Counted from the first letter of the stretch, positions 52,210 through 62,046 are shown. The stretch: 64,000 bases of DNA from Duganella dendranthematis (GCF_012849375.1 NZ_CP051684.1:372001-436000), one strand, 5' to 3'. The notes: generated by a model from the sequence alone, not told the origin. Numbers and translations are program-made.

Positions 52210-55062
52210 ATGAGTAAATACGTCGTCAGCATCGACCTGGGCACCACCAATACGGTGATGGCCTTCGCGGAAGCCGGCAGCGCGCAGATCCAGTTGTTCG
52301 AGATCGAACAGCTGATCGCGCCCGGAGAGGTTGGTGCGGCGGCGTTGCTGCCGTCCTTGCGCTATCACCCGGCGGCGGGTGAGCTGGCGGATGGCGAGTT
52401 GCAGCTGCCATGGCGTGCCGACGACGTGGCCGGATTGTCGCAGGTGGTTATCGGCCGTCTGGCGCGCAAGCTGGGATCGCAGGTGCCGGGGCGCCTGGTG
52501 GCTAGCGCCAAGAGCTGGTTGTCACATCCCCAGGTCGATCGCATGGCGCCGATTCTGCCGTGGGGCGCGGAGGCCGATGTGGCCAAGGTGTCGCCGGTGG
52601 CGGCCAGCGCTTCGTATCTGGCCCATCTGCGCAGCGCCTGGAATGCGCGCTTTCCCGCGTATCCTTTGGAATCGCAGCAGATTGTCTTAACCATTCCGGC
52701 ATCGTTTGACGAAGGCGCGCGGGCGCTGACGCTGGAGGCGGCGCGCATGGCCAGCTTACCGTCCTTGCGCTTGCTGGAAGAACCGCAGGCGGCGTTCTAT
52801 GATTGGCTGTTCCGCCAACGCGCCACGCTGGCCGATGAGCTGGCGGAGACACGTCTGGTGCTGGTGTGTGACGTCGGCGGCGGCACCACGGACTTCAGCC
52901 TGATGAAGGTCGATCTCGGCGACGGCCAGCCGGCCATCAGCCGCATCGGCGTCGGCAATCACCTGATCCTCGGCGGTGACAATATGGATCTCGCCCTCGC
53001 CCACCTGGTCGAAGCACGCATGGCCGGTGAAGCGCAGCCGCAGGCCAAGCTGTCCGCCAGCCGTCTGTCGCAACTGGCGGAGCGCTGCCGCGCTGCCAAG
53101 GAGCTGCTGCTGGCGGCCGACGCGCCGGAGCGCACCACCGTCACGCTACTGGGCGCCGGGTCGAAGCTGATCGGCGGCTCCCGTTCCGCCGACCTGACGC
53201 GCGAGGAAGTCTCCACACTGGTGGTGGACGGCTTCTTCCCCCTCAACGAACAACAAGAACCGGCCAAGCGTGGACGCGGTGCCATCGTGGAATTCGGCCT
53301 GCCTTACGCCAGCGATGCCGCCATCACGCGCCACCTGGCGGACTTCCTGCGCCAGCACGCCTTCGCCATGCGCGAAGCCCTCGGCGTGCCCGCCGACAGC
53401 ACCGCCGTGCCGATCCCGGACACGCTGCTGCTCAACGGCGGCGTCTTCCGCGCCGACGCACTGGCGCGCCGGCTGGAAGCCACACTGGCCGGCTGGCGCC
53501 AACAGCCGCTGCGCATCCTGCACAACGATAATCCCGACGTCGCCGTCGCCCGTGGTGGCGTAGCCTACGCGCTAGGCCAATCCGGCCAGGCGCCGGTGAT
53601 TGGCGGCGGCTCCGCGCGCAGCTATTTCCTGCTGCTGGACGACGCCGCGCATCCGGACCAGCCGCGCCGCGCCGTCTGCATCCTGCCGCGCGGCGCTGCC
53701 GAAAACCGCGAAATCCTGCTAGCCGACCGCACCTTCGCACTGCGCCTCGGTCGGCCGGTACGCTTCCACCTCGCGTCCTCCACTGCCGATGCGCCACAAG
53801 CCGGCGACGTAGTCACACTACAGCCGGACGACTACGTCCAACTGCCGCCCATCGCCACCGTGCTGCGCGACAGCAGCAGCGCCGACGCCCGCAAGGAGAT
53901 CCCGGTGCAGCTGGCAACCTCGCTCAGCGAAGTCGGCACGCTGGAAGTCCACTGCGTCGCCAGGGACGACGCACAGCGTTGGCTGCTGGAGTTTCAGTTG
54001 CGCGGCGAAGCCGCCACTGAAACCGCACCAGACGAAGCGCCGATGCCGGCCGGCCTGTCCGCAGCCATCGACAGGATCGACCGCATCTTTGGCAGCCGTG
54101 CACTGCAAGTCGACATCAAGGAAGTGAAGCAGCTGCGCGCGCAACTGGAACAGCTGCTCGGCAGCCGCGAAAGCTGGCCGACACCTCTGCTGCGCCGCCT
54201 GTTCGACGCGCTGCTGGAACGCGCCAAAGGCCGCCGCCGCTCCTCCGAACACGAACGCGCATGGCTCAATCTCAGCGGCTACTGCCTGCGTCCCGGCTTT
54301 GGCTACACGCTGGACGAATGGCGCATCGAAAAACTGTGGGCGATGTTCGACACCGGCATTCAACATCACAAGGACAGCCAGGTCTGCGCCGAATGGTGGA
54401 CGCTGTGGCGCCGCGTCTCCGGCGGCTTGAGCGTGGAAGCGCAACTGCGCGTGCTGGACGATTTCGCCTTCAATGTGCAGGCCGATGCAGCGGAACGCGG
54501 CCGCCGTCCCGTCACGCTGGTCAACGGCAGCGAGGAAGACATGCTGCGTCTCGGCGCCTCGCTGGAACGCATCCCCGGCAACTACAAGGCCGAAATCGGC
54601 GCGTGGATGCTGGACCAGTTACACAAAACCGCCAAGGCCGCCGGCAAAGCCGCCGCCAATAAAACCCGCAGCGGCGCAGCCGATCTGGCCAAGGCCGAAG
54701 CCACGCAAGGCCGCTTCCTTTGGGGCCTTAGCCGCGTCGGCGCGCGCCAGCCTTTCCACGGCAGCGCACACGATGTAGTGGAAACGCCGGTGGTCGAGCG
54801 ATGGCTGGACGCGGTACTGTCGCTGGATTGGAAGAAGGTGGAACCGGCCGGCTTTGCCGCCGCTCATCTGGCGCGCATGACCGGCGACCGTTCGCGCGAC
54901 ATCAACGACACGCTGCGCGCCGAGGTGCTGCGCCGCCTGCAAGGCGTCGGCGCGCCGGCCAACTGGAGCGCGATGGTGCGCGAGGTAGTGCAGCTGGACC
55001 AGGCCGACGAGAAGCGCATGCTGGGCGACGCGCTGCCACCTGGCCTCAAGCTGATCGCGTGA
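52210..55062 (+). CDS. Divergent Hsp70-family protein B (950 aa, DUF3731-like C-terminus)
   Basis: A 950-residue Hsp70 relative with motifs YVVSIDLGTTNTVMAFAEAG, LVLVCDVGGGTTDFSLMKV, LILGGDNMDLALAHLVEAR and LLLNGGVFRADALARRLE. It parallels protein A over the first about 600 residues, indicating duplication. An extra C-terminal 330 residues (helical, rich in Arg/Leu; begins near LSAAIDRIDRIFGSRALQ) fit the DUF3731-type extension. The last 17 bases overlap the convergent DTW gene. The two proteins probably act as a pair. Confidence 0.88.
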   Translation: MSKYVVSIDLGTTNTVMAFAEAGSAQIQLFEIEQLIAPGEVGAAALLPSLRYHPAAGELADGELQLPWRADDVAGLSQVVIGRLARKLGSQVPGRLVASAKSWLSHPQVDRMAPILPWGAEADVAKVSPVAASASYLAHLRSAWNARFPAYPLESQQIVLTIPASFDEGARALTLEAARMASLPSLRLLEEPQAAFYDWLFRQRATLADELAETRLVLVCDVGGGTTDFSLMKVDLGDGQPAISRIGVGNHLILGGDNMDLALAHLVEARMAGEAQPQAKLSASRLSQLAERCRAAKELLLAADAPERTTVTLLGAGSKLIGGSRSADLTREEVSTLVVDGFFPLNEQQEPAKRGRGAIVEFGLPYASDAAITRHLADFLRQHAFAMREALGVPADSTAVPIPDTLLLNGGVFRADALARRLEATLAGWRQQPLRILHNDNPDVAVARGGVAYALGQSGQAPVIGGGSARSYFLLLDDAAHPDQPRRAVCILPRGAAENREILLADRTFALRLGRPVRFHLASSTADAPQAGDVVTLQPDDYVQLPPIATVLRDSSSADARKEIPVQLATSLSEVGTLEVHCVARDDAQRWLLEFQLRGEAATETAPDEAPMPAGLSAAIDRIDRIFGSRALQVDIKEVKQLRAQLEQLLGSRESWPTPLLRRLFDALLERAKGRRRSSEHERAWLNLSGYCLRPGFGYTLDEWRIEKLWAMFDTGIQHHKDSQVCAEWWTLWRRVSGGLSVEAQLRVLDDFAFNVQADAAERGRRPVTLVNGSEEDMLRLGASLERIPGNYKAEIGAWMLDQLHKTAKAAGKAAANKTRSGAADLAKAEATQGRFLWGLSRVGARQPFHGSAHDVVETPVVERWLDAVLSLDWKKVEPAGFAAAHLARMTGDRSRDINDTLRAEVLRRLQGVGAPANWSAMVREVVQLDQADEKRMLGDALPPGLKLIA

Positions 55063-55681
55063 CGTAACTGGCCTGCTGCGCGACGAAACCATCGAAGGCG
55101 TCGATCAGCGGGTTGTATTTGTTTATATCGTTTTCCAGTTGCGCCAGCGCGTAAACGGTGGCTTCCAGCGTCGAAAGCTGGTCTGGCAAATGTGCCTTGC
55201 GGATCAAGTAATGCGATGGCGGCGCGTCGCGCAGCGGCAGGCGTGGCAAGGCTTGCAGCAGCGGATTCAGATACAGCATCTTGCGGCTCTTGCGCCAGGT
55301 GCCGTCCAACACCACCAACCGCAAAGGTTCGCGCAGCCATGCGTCGTCAAACGGCTGCGGCATGGCCAGTCCGAGCGACGCGTCTTCCGTGTCGGGATAG
55401 AGCAGCACGTTGCGGCGCTCCGGCGAGAGCAGCGCTTGTAGTTGCGCCGGATCGAAGGTCTCCCCCACTTCCAGCCGGCTGTTGGCCAAACATAGATGCA
55501 GCAGCCGCGCGCTGCCCTTGGCGTTGCTGACTTCCATTGGGTGTTGAAGGATCAACACCTCCACATGATTGGGTAGCGCTGTGACCCAGCGGCAGATGCA
55601 GGTCTGCTGTGGGCGCAGGCACGCGGCGCATAAGGCACGCCGCGTGGCTGGTAAGGAACTGGCGGTATTCATAACCGCCAT
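55046..55681 (-). CDS. DTW-domain tRNA-uridine aminocarboxypropyltransferase
   Basis: A 211-residue protein with Cys cluster RALCAACLRPQQTCICRW near the N-terminus and the DTW motif LVVLDGTWRKSRKM. Related enzymes (TapT/TuaA) add an aminocarboxypropyl group from SAM to a tRNA uridine. I use ATG 55681; an alternative ATG at 55672 would remove three residues. It follows the chemoreceptor gene by 11 bases. Confidence 0.85.
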   Translation of the reverse strand: MAVMNTASSLPATRRALCAACLRPQQTCICRWVTALPNHVEVLILQHPMEVSNAKGSARLLHLCLANSRLEVGETFDPAQLQALLSPERRNVLLYPDTEDASLGLAMPQPFDDAWLREPLRLVVLDGTWRKSRKMLYLNPLLQALPRLPLRDAPPSHYLIRKAHLPDQLSTLEATVYALAQLENDINKYNPLIDAFDGFVAQQASYVTRSA

Positions 55682-55692
55682 TGTATCGCGGC

Positions 55693-57420
55693 TTAGAACT
55701 CTTCCCAGTCCGACTCGCCGGTGGTGACGGCTTTGCGCGGAGCGGCCCGCGCAGGCGCGGGTGCAGCATCCACCGCAGGCGCGGCACGTTTCACCGGCGC
55801 CGCCACGGCCGGCGTGCGGCGAGGCAGCGCAGCAGCACGCGCCGGTGCACGCGACAAGGCCGGCGCTGACGAAGCGTACGACGTATCCAGCTTGAATACG
55901 CTGACCACATCCGCCAGCTTGGCCGACTGCTCCTGCATCGATTCCGCCGCCGCTGCGGCCTCCTCCACCAGCGCCGCATTCTGCTGCGTTACCTGATCCA
56001 TCTGCGTGATCGCATCGTTCACCTGCGCGATGCCGATGCTCTGCTCTTCGCTGGCATTGCTAATCTGCGTCATGATCTGCGTGACGCGGCTGATGCTCTG
56101 GACGATTTCTTCCATCGTCTGGCCGGCCTTATCCACCAGCTCGGAGCCGATCTGCACCTTCTGAACCGAATCGTCGATCAATCCTTTGATGTCCTTGGCG
56201 GCCGACGCGGATCGCTGCGCCAGATTGCGCACTTCCGACGCCACCACCGCAAAACCACGTCCCTGCTCACCCGCGCGCGCCGCCTCCACCGCAGCATTCA
56301 GCGCCAGGATATTGGTCTGAAACGCGATGCCGTCGATGACCGAAATGATATCAACAATCTTGCGCGACGAATCGTTGATCGATCCCATGGTGCTCACCAC
56401 CTCGCCCACCACCGAGCCGCCACGGCTGGCGATTTCCGACGCATTGATCGCCAGCGCATTGGCCTGGCGTGCGTTCTCCGCGTTGAAGCGCACGGTGGAC
56501 GTCAGCTCCTCCATCGACGATGCGGTTTCCTCCAGCGAGCTGGCTTGCTCCTCGGTGCGTGAAGACAGATCCTGATTGCCAGCGGCGATCTGCGTGGACG
56601 CCGTCGCAATCAAATCCGTGCCATTGGGCACCTGGCCGACGATGTTCACCAGATTGGTGTTCATGGTTTTCAGCGCGTACATCAACTGGCCGGTTTCATC
56701 GTTGCTGTTTACCTGGATATCGCTGGTCAGATCGCCCGACGATACCGTCTCCGCGACCTTCAGCGCTTCATTGATCGGCTGCGTGATGGTGCGCGTGATC
56801 CACCATGCGGCGAATACACCCATCACAATCGCGGCCAGACCGAGCATGATCAGCAGCGTGCGTCCGCTGCGGTATTGCTGTTGAATTTCTGCGGCCGAAG
56901 CATCCAGTAAAGCGGCCTGCTTGTCGACGAAGTTCTTCAGCGCAGCCAAGTACTGGATGCGGCTCTGCGTCATGTCGCCTTCGTAGATTTTGGTGGCCTT
57001 TTCCAGATCGCCGGCGTTCTTGGCGGCGAAGACCGCTTTGCGGAAATCGGTATAGGCCTTGCGCGTGTCGAGCACTTGCTTGAACAGCGGTTTGAGTTGA
57101 TCGTCGTCGATGGTCGATCCAATCTGATCTTGGATCTGCGTGGCGCGGCCCGACGATTCGGCCATCAGCGTTTCCAGCTTTTTCTGATCGGCGGACTCGC
57201 GCACCATGAAAGCGCCGGTGGTGCGGGCGGCATTGACTTCAATGATCTTGCCCCATTCGGCAGTCAGACGCTCATCGCGGATCTTCACGTTGATCATCTC
57301 ATCGGTTTTGTCGCTGGCGCTGCTCAAGCGTAGTATGCCTATCGAAGTCATCGCAACCAGCAGTAACAAAATGAGCGAAAAACCGAAGCCCAGGCGCGTA
57401 CCGATCTTGAGATTGTTCAT
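55693..57420 (-). CDS. Methyl-accepting chemotaxis protein with C-terminal WEEF tail
   Basis: A 575-residue Tar-like receptor starting at 57420 (MNNLKIGTRLGFGFSLIL; GGGAG ribosome site). Helix 1 is at about residues 10-30, a four-helix-bundle sensor follows, helix 2 is at about 190-210, then HAMP, then the long coiled-coil signalling domain with the hairpin region VVASEVRNLAQRSASAAKDI. A Pro/Ala-rich linker ends in SDWEEF, a pentapeptide resembling the NWETF CheR/CheB tether. The ligand is unknown. Confidence 0.95.
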   Translation of the reverse strand: MNNLKIGTRLGFGFSLILLLLVAMTSIGILRLSSASDKTDEMINVKIRDERLTAEWGKIIEVNAARTTGAFMVRESADQKKLETLMAESSGRATQIQDQIGSTIDDDQLKPLFKQVLDTRKAYTDFRKAVFAAKNAGDLEKATKIYEGDMTQSRIQYLAALKNFVDKQAALLDASAAEIQQQYRSGRTLLIMLGLAAIVMGVFAAWWITRTITQPINEALKVAETVSSGDLTSDIQVNSNDETGQLMYALKTMNTNLVNIVGQVPNGTDLIATASTQIAAGNQDLSSRTEEQASSLEETASSMEELTSTVRFNAENARQANALAINASEIASRGGSVVGEVVSTMGSINDSSRKIVDIISVIDGIAFQTNILALNAAVEAARAGEQGRGFAVVASEVRNLAQRSASAAKDIKGLIDDSVQKVQIGSELVDKAGQTMEEIVQSISRVTQIMTQISNASEEQSIGIAQVNDAITQMDQVTQQNAALVEEAAAAAESMQEQSAKLADVVSVFKLDTSYASSAPALSRAPARAAALPRRTPAVAAPVKRAAPAVDAAPAPARAAPRKAVTTGESDWEEF

Positions 57421-57521
57421 AGCCAACTCCCTCGCTAAAAGTCTGGATTGTTCAATTCATGCTAGCACTAATCCTCCCCAATATGTAGCATAAAAGAAAT
57501 ATTCAACATTGCGGCGCAGCA

Positions 57522-58382
57522 TTATTCGACGGCCTTCGGCACCGCCAGCAACTCATCCATTCCGGCCAGGATGGCGGGATCCCTGATAACGCTTCTCAAC
57601 CAGACATGCAGCGGCATGTCGCCCCAGCTCGCCGCGCGTTCCGCCAGATAGGCGACAGGACTATGCGGCTCGGTACGGCGGAAGAAATCCGCTACGAGAC
57701 GCAGCTGTTGCAGGGCTTGCGTTCGGTTTTGCAGGCCGGCGCCGGTTGGTATGACAGCGTTACCAAGAGTGGCCGGACCAGCATCGGCAACCATGACAAC
57801 ATTGCCAAACGGCGTCAGGCTGCCAATCACCGCCTGCACAGCATCCTTGGCCGCCGCAAAGCCGGGACCGTCTGCGCCTAGTTGCGTATCTACCACGCGC
57901 TCCAGCGCGATCAGGCTGGCAAGGCAGTATTCCGCATCGCTTAACTGGGGTGTTTCGACGGCGCATTCCAGCACCAGAGGCGGGGTTCGGGCAAGCAGCC
58001 AGAACAGGTTGCCGATACGCTGATCGTAGTCGCCGTCATCGACTAACGGATACAAATCGGTCCAGTACATTTCGCATAAGCCCGCCAGCACGGCGAAGCC
58101 GTCACCGAGGCCGCGCAGGCCGCGCGTCTTGGCCAGGGCTTCGGCCAGCCAGGCGGCCAGGCGCAAATCCTTGCTGCGGGTGGCGATCATGTCGGCGCAG
58201 CGCGCCGCCACCAGCGGCCAGTCGGCTTCTTTCAGCGTAGTGGCCCATTCGCCCTGGTCCAGCGAGGGATCGTCGTACTGGCGCGCTTGCGCGATCTCGT
58301 CGACCTCCTTGCTGAAGGACAGATCCTGGCCGCAGCGTTGCTCGGCGCTGACCGGTTGCAGCAGTTGCGCTACGTTGAACAT
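57522..58382 (-). CDS. tssA: Type VI secretion protein TssA
   Basis: A 286-residue TssA with the ImpA N-terminal pattern: CGQDLSFSKEVDEIAQARQY and, further on, LRLAAWLAEALAKTRGLRGL. Start 58382 has GGAGG 5 nt upstream; GTG 58388 is less likely. TssA organises assembly of the baseplate and sheath. It is the last T6SS gene seen before the unrelated chemoreceptor gene. Confidence 0.88.
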   Translation of the reverse strand: MFNVAQLLQPVSAEQRCGQDLSFSKEVDEIAQARQYDDPSLDQGEWATTLKEADWPLVAARCADMIATRSKDLRLAAWLAEALAKTRGLRGLGDGFAVLAGLCEMYWTDLYPLVDDGDYDQRIGNLFWLLARTPPLVLECAVETPQLSDAEYCLASLIALERVVDTQLGADGPGFAAAKDAVQAVIGSLTPFGNVVMVADAGPATLGNAVIPTGAGLQNRTQALQQLRLVADFFRRTEPHSPVAYLAERAASWGDMPLHVWLRSVIRDPAILAGMDELLAVPKAVE

Positions 58383-58391
58383 GTTCACCTC

Positions 58392-61001
58392 CTATTTGAC
58401 GGTGTATTTGAACTGGCCCTTGCTGTTGGCGCCAACCTTGATCTGCGTGATCGGCTCTTCCTGGGCCATCTTCTCCAACACCGCCTGCGCGATCTCCGGC
58501 AGCAGCGTGCCGTTGAGGATGTGATCCACATTGCGCGCGCCAGAATCGACTTCGGTGCAGCGCGCCAGCACGGCGTTCACCAGCGAAGCGTCGTAGGTAA
58601 ATTCGGCATGATGATGCGCGCGGATGCGCTGGGCGATGCGCGCCAGCTTGAGGGTGATGATCCCGCTCAGCACCGCATCCGGAATCGGGTAATACGGCAC
58701 CACCTTCACGCGCCCGAGGAAGGCCGGCTTGAAGTGCTTGACCAGTTGTGGGCGCAGCAGCGCTTCCAGCTCCTCGGGCTGCGGCAGTGTCTCCTGGTTC
58801 AGGCAGGCCTGCATGATGGTGGCCGATCCGGCATTGGCGGTGGCGATGATGATGGTGTTGCGGAAATCGATCTCGCGGCCCTCGGCATCGTCCATGACAC
58901 CTTTATCAAACACCTGGAAGAATAGTTCGAGAATGTCTGGATGCGCTTTTTCGATTTCATCCAGCAGCACCACGCTATAGGGATTGCGGCGCACTGCTTC
59001 GGTCAGCACGCCGCCCTGGCCATAGCCCACGTAACCGGGCGGGGAACCTTTCAGGCCGGAGACGCTGTGCGCTTCCTGGTACTCGCTCATGTTGATAGTA
59101 AGGAGTTTGCGTTCGCCGCCGTACAGCAGGTCGGCCAGCGCCAGTGCGGTCTCGGTCTTGCCTACGCCGGATGGGCCAACGAACAGGAACACCCCTTTCG
59201 GCTTGTTGGGATCATCCAGATTGGCGCGCGCGGTACGCACGCGCTGCGCCACGGCGGCCATGGCATGCGATTGGCCGAGGATGCGGGATTGCAGCGCGTC
59301 CTGTAGCCGCAGCACAGTGTTAATTTCGTCCTTGACCATTTTGCCCAGCGGGATGCCGGTCCAGCCGGAGACAATCGCCGCCACCGTGACACCATCCACT
59401 TCCAGCGGCACCATCGGCGTTTCGCCTTGCAGCGCAAGCAGTTCCTCTTTCAAGGCGCGAACTTCCGCCGCGCTGCCGTCCGCCGTCCGCTGACGGGTGA
59501 TAGCTGCGACGATGGATTGTTCGCGCTGCCAGCGTTCGGCGTGACGTGCATGCTCCTCCGCCAGCGCTGCGTGCTCCGCCTGTAGCTGCTGCAAACGTTG
59601 CTGCGCGCGCTGCTGCGGCGCCTTGCCGTCTTCCTCGCGCTGTAAGGCCGAGATTTCGGAGGCGATGCGCTCCATCTGGCGCGCGGCGTCTTCCAGCAAT
59701 GCCGGCGTGCCGCTCTGCGCCAACGCCACGCGCGCGCAGGCCGTATCCAGAAGGCTGACCGCTTTGTCGGGCAACTGGCGGCCGCTGATGTAGCGGTGCG
59801 ACAGGCGCACCGCCTCAGTCACTGCTTCGTCGCGGATGCGGATACCGAAGTGCTGCTCCATCAACGGCGCCATGGCCCGCAGCATGGCGCTGGCGATGTC
59901 CTCGTCCGGCTCATCCACCTTCACCACCTGAAAGCGGCGTGCCAGCGCAGCGTCCTTCTCGAAGTACTTCTTGTATTCACTCCATGTGGTGGCGGCGATG
60001 GTCCGCAATTCGCCACGCGCCAGCGCGGGCTTGAGCAGGTTGGCGGCGTCGTTCTGGCCGGCCGTGCCGCCGGCGCCGATCATCGTGTGGGCTTCGTCGA
60101 TGAACAGGATGATGGCATGCGGGCTTTGCTTCACTTCGTCGATGACGTTTTTGAGGCGGTTCTCAAACTCGCCTTTGACGCTGGCGCCGGCCTGCAACAA
60201 GCCCATATCCAGCAGGCGGATCTCAACGTCCTTCAGCGACACGGGTACATCGCCGGCGGCCACGCGCAACGCCAGGCCTTCCACCACGGCAGTTTTTCCG
60301 ACGCCGGCTTCGCCGGTCAGGATGGGATTGTTCTGGCGGCGGCGCAGCAGGATGTCCACCACCTGGCGGATTTCCTTTTCTCGTCCGATCACCGGATCGA
60401 GCTTGCCGTCGCGCGCCTGGCGCGTCAGGCTGGTGGTGTACTGGTCCAGCGCCGGCGTGCGCGGGCTACCGGCTTGCGGTATACCGGTAAGCGGTTCGGC
60501 GGCGGTGTCGGGGGCTGCGGTTGTCTCTTCCTGCGAGCCATGCGTGTACTTCTGCAGTTGATGTTTGACTTCGTCGATTGGGATTTTGGCAAACTGCTGC
60601 GAGGCGCGCTGCGCCAGTTGCTCCAGTTCCGGCTCGGTCAACAGCGCCACCAGCAGATGCGCGCTGCGGATCGGTGCCGGCGGCGTCGCCAGCGATGCGA
60701 TCAACCATGCGTTTTCCAGCAGCAGCGGAAGATGGCGAGAAAATACCGGCGTGCGCGTGCTGCCAGTCTTAAACTGGCTGATTTCCTGATGCAGGTCCGC
60801 TTCCAGCGCCTCGATGTTGGCGCCGCACTGGCGCGCGATCAGCACGACGTCGCTGCGCTCCTGTTCCAGCAGCGCCAGCAACAGATGTTCCACTTCCACC
60901 TCGTACTGCCCGAGTGCCACGCAGATGCTGGCGGCGCGGGTGGCGGCCAGGCGCGTGGTGTCATTCAATTTGCCGATCAGCGTTTTGAGATTGAGATTCA
61001 T
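58392..61001 (-). CDS. tssH: Type VI secretion AAA+ ATPase ClpV/TssH
   Basis: An 869-residue double AAA+ ClpB-type ATPase. The N-terminal Clp-N domain (about residues 1-150) binds contracted sheath; then come Walker A GEAGVGKTAVVEG, Walker B ILFIDEAHTMIGAG, a coiled-coil middle domain, and second Walker A GPSGVGKTETALALADL and Walker B VVLLDEIEKAHPDIL. It recycles the TssB/TssC sheath. ATG 61001 overlaps the tssE stop. Confidence 0.96.
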   Translation of the reverse strand: MNLNLKTLIGKLNDTTRLAATRAASICVALGQYEVEVEHLLLALLEQERSDVVLIARQCGANIEALEADLHQEISQFKTGSTRTPVFSRHLPLLLENAWLIASLATPPAPIRSAHLLVALLTEPELEQLAQRASQQFAKIPIDEVKHQLQKYTHGSQEETTAAPDTAAEPLTGIPQAGSPRTPALDQYTTSLTRQARDGKLDPVIGREKEIRQVVDILLRRRQNNPILTGEAGVGKTAVVEGLALRVAAGDVPVSLKDVEIRLLDMGLLQAGASVKGEFENRLKNVIDEVKQSPHAIILFIDEAHTMIGAGGTAGQNDAANLLKPALARGELRTIAATTWSEYKKYFEKDAALARRFQVVKVDEPDEDIASAMLRAMAPLMEQHFGIRIRDEAVTEAVRLSHRYISGRQLPDKAVSLLDTACARVALAQSGTPALLEDAARQMERIASEISALQREEDGKAPQQRAQQRLQQLQAEHAALAEEHARHAERWQREQSIVAAITRQRTADGSAAEVRALKEELLALQGETPMVPLEVDGVTVAAIVSGWTGIPLGKMVKDEINTVLRLQDALQSRILGQSHAMAAVAQRVRTARANLDDPNKPKGVFLFVGPSGVGKTETALALADLLYGGERKLLTINMSEYQEAHSVSGLKGSPPGYVGYGQGGVLTEAVRRNPYSVVLLDEIEKAHPDILELFFQVFDKGVMDDAEGREIDFRNTIIIATANAGSATIMQACLNQETLPQPEELEALLRPQLVKHFKPAFLGRVKVVPYYPIPDAVLSGIITLKLARIAQRIRAHHHAEFTYDASLVNAVLARCTEVDSGARNVDHILNGTLLPEIAQAVLEKMAQEEPITQIKVGANSKGQFKYTVK

Positions 61002-61459
61002 GTCCGGCCTCCGCGTGCGCTGCGATTGATGGAGTAATGCAGCGATGACGGTTGCAGCACCGCGTCAAAGCTGACTGCCTCGGTGGTGGGCAAGCCGGTC
61101 AGCGTGCCGAAGATGGCAAAGCTGACGCGGTTGATGGCGCCGGATTCACGCTCCAGGCGCGCCTGTACATTGCGCAGCCGTGGTTCGTGCCGCTCGATCG
61201 CGGCCTTCAGAGCGGCGCAGATGCGGGCGCGGTCCTCGGCGCTGTTCAGGCACATACCGGCAAAGTCCACCAGGCCGTAGTTGGCGATGGAGCGTGTGCA
61301 TTCGGGATAGGCGCGCATCAGTTCATCCGGCAGCGCGCAGCGGGTATTCAGCAGATCTTCCAGATCGCGCGCCACGCTATCCTTGTACTGCTCCAGCGTC
61401 ATCGGGCGGTCATGATCGCCAAGAAGACGGTCAAGCAGGCCGGGAGCAAAGCCTTTCAT
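60998..61459 (-). CDS. tssE: Type VI secretion baseplate protein TssE
   Basis: A 153-residue gp25-like baseplate protein, start at 61459 (MKGFAPGLLDRLLGDHDR). It contains SVARDLEDLLNTRCALPDEL, SIANYGLVDFAGMCLNS and IERHEPRLRNVQARLE, typical of TssE. The stop overlaps the tssH start (ATGA). A GC-rich hairpin lies between it and hcp. Confidence 0.9.
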   Translation of the reverse strand: MKGFAPGLLDRLLGDHDRPMTLEQYKDSVARDLEDLLNTRCALPDELMRAYPECTRSIANYGLVDFAGMCLNSAEDRARICAALKAAIERHEPRLRNVQARLERESGAINRVSFAIFGTLTGLPTTEAVSFDAVLQPSSLHYSINRSARGGRT

Positions 61460-61478
61460 CGGATGCTTTCGAAAAGAA

Positions 61479-61498
61479 GCCAGGCCGGTAGGCCTGGC
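61479..61498 (-). terminator. Hairpin between hcp and tssE (attenuator-like)
   Basis: GCCAGGCC-GGTA-GGCCTGGC is a perfect 8-bp stem. On the minus strand it is followed by TTCTTTTC. It sits 57 nt after the hcp stop and 20 nt before the tssE start, so it may reduce read-through into tssE-tssH-tssA and keep hcp expression high. Confidence 0.6.
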
Positions 61499-61554
61499 CG
61501 AAAAAGCGCGCCGCAGCGAGTCGCCATTTTGCCCACCACAGGCGCGGGGGAGCT

Positions 61555-62046
61555 TTAGACGATGCGGTTGGCGGAGAGATCCCAGCCGCCGGAGGTGTTG
61601 CCACCGGCGCCACCACTGATTTTCTGCTGCGTGTACTTCCACTTGATCTTGGAGAATTTGAGCGCCACGTCTTCGGTCAGGATGTCGCCCTCTTCCACCG
61701 ACGGCGCCACCGCGCCGATCAGCACATTCTCGATTTCGATCTCGAAGTATTTAACCCGTTCGCCCTGGGCATCGGCACGCATGAATTCAAACCGCGCCTT
61801 GGGAATGGTGCGGCCCGCCGAGCAGGTTTGCAGCAGGATGGGCGAGGACAAATCGGCCAGCTTGGAGAGGACGATGTCGCGATGCTCGCAACGTTCCGCC
61901 GTGTGGCCGCCGCCGGTGGAGGCGGTAGCGGACTTAGGCTGCTCCACGCCGAAGCTGACCGATTTGCACTCGATCCAGTCCTTGTGGCGATCGTCATTCG
62001 ATTCGCCCTTGATGCCATCAATGTACAGATAAACGTCGATTGCCAT
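61555..62046 (-). CDS. hcp: Type VI secretion tube protein Hcp
   Basis: A 163-residue Hcp protein beginning MAIDVYLYIDGIKGES with SVSFGVEQPKSA and the C-terminal FSKIKWKYTQQKI. Hcp hexamers form the T6SS inner tube and are secreted in large amounts. A GAGGAG ribosome site lies before ATG 62046. It is between tssC and tssE. Confidence 0.96.
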   Translation of the reverse strand: MAIDVYLYIDGIKGESNDDRHKDWIECKSVSFGVEQPKSATASTGGGHTAERCEHRDIVLSKLADLSSPILLQTCSAGRTIPKARFEFMRADAQGERVKYFEIEIENVLIGAVAPSVEEGDILTEDVALKFSKIKWKYTQQKISGGAGGNTSGGWDLSANRIV

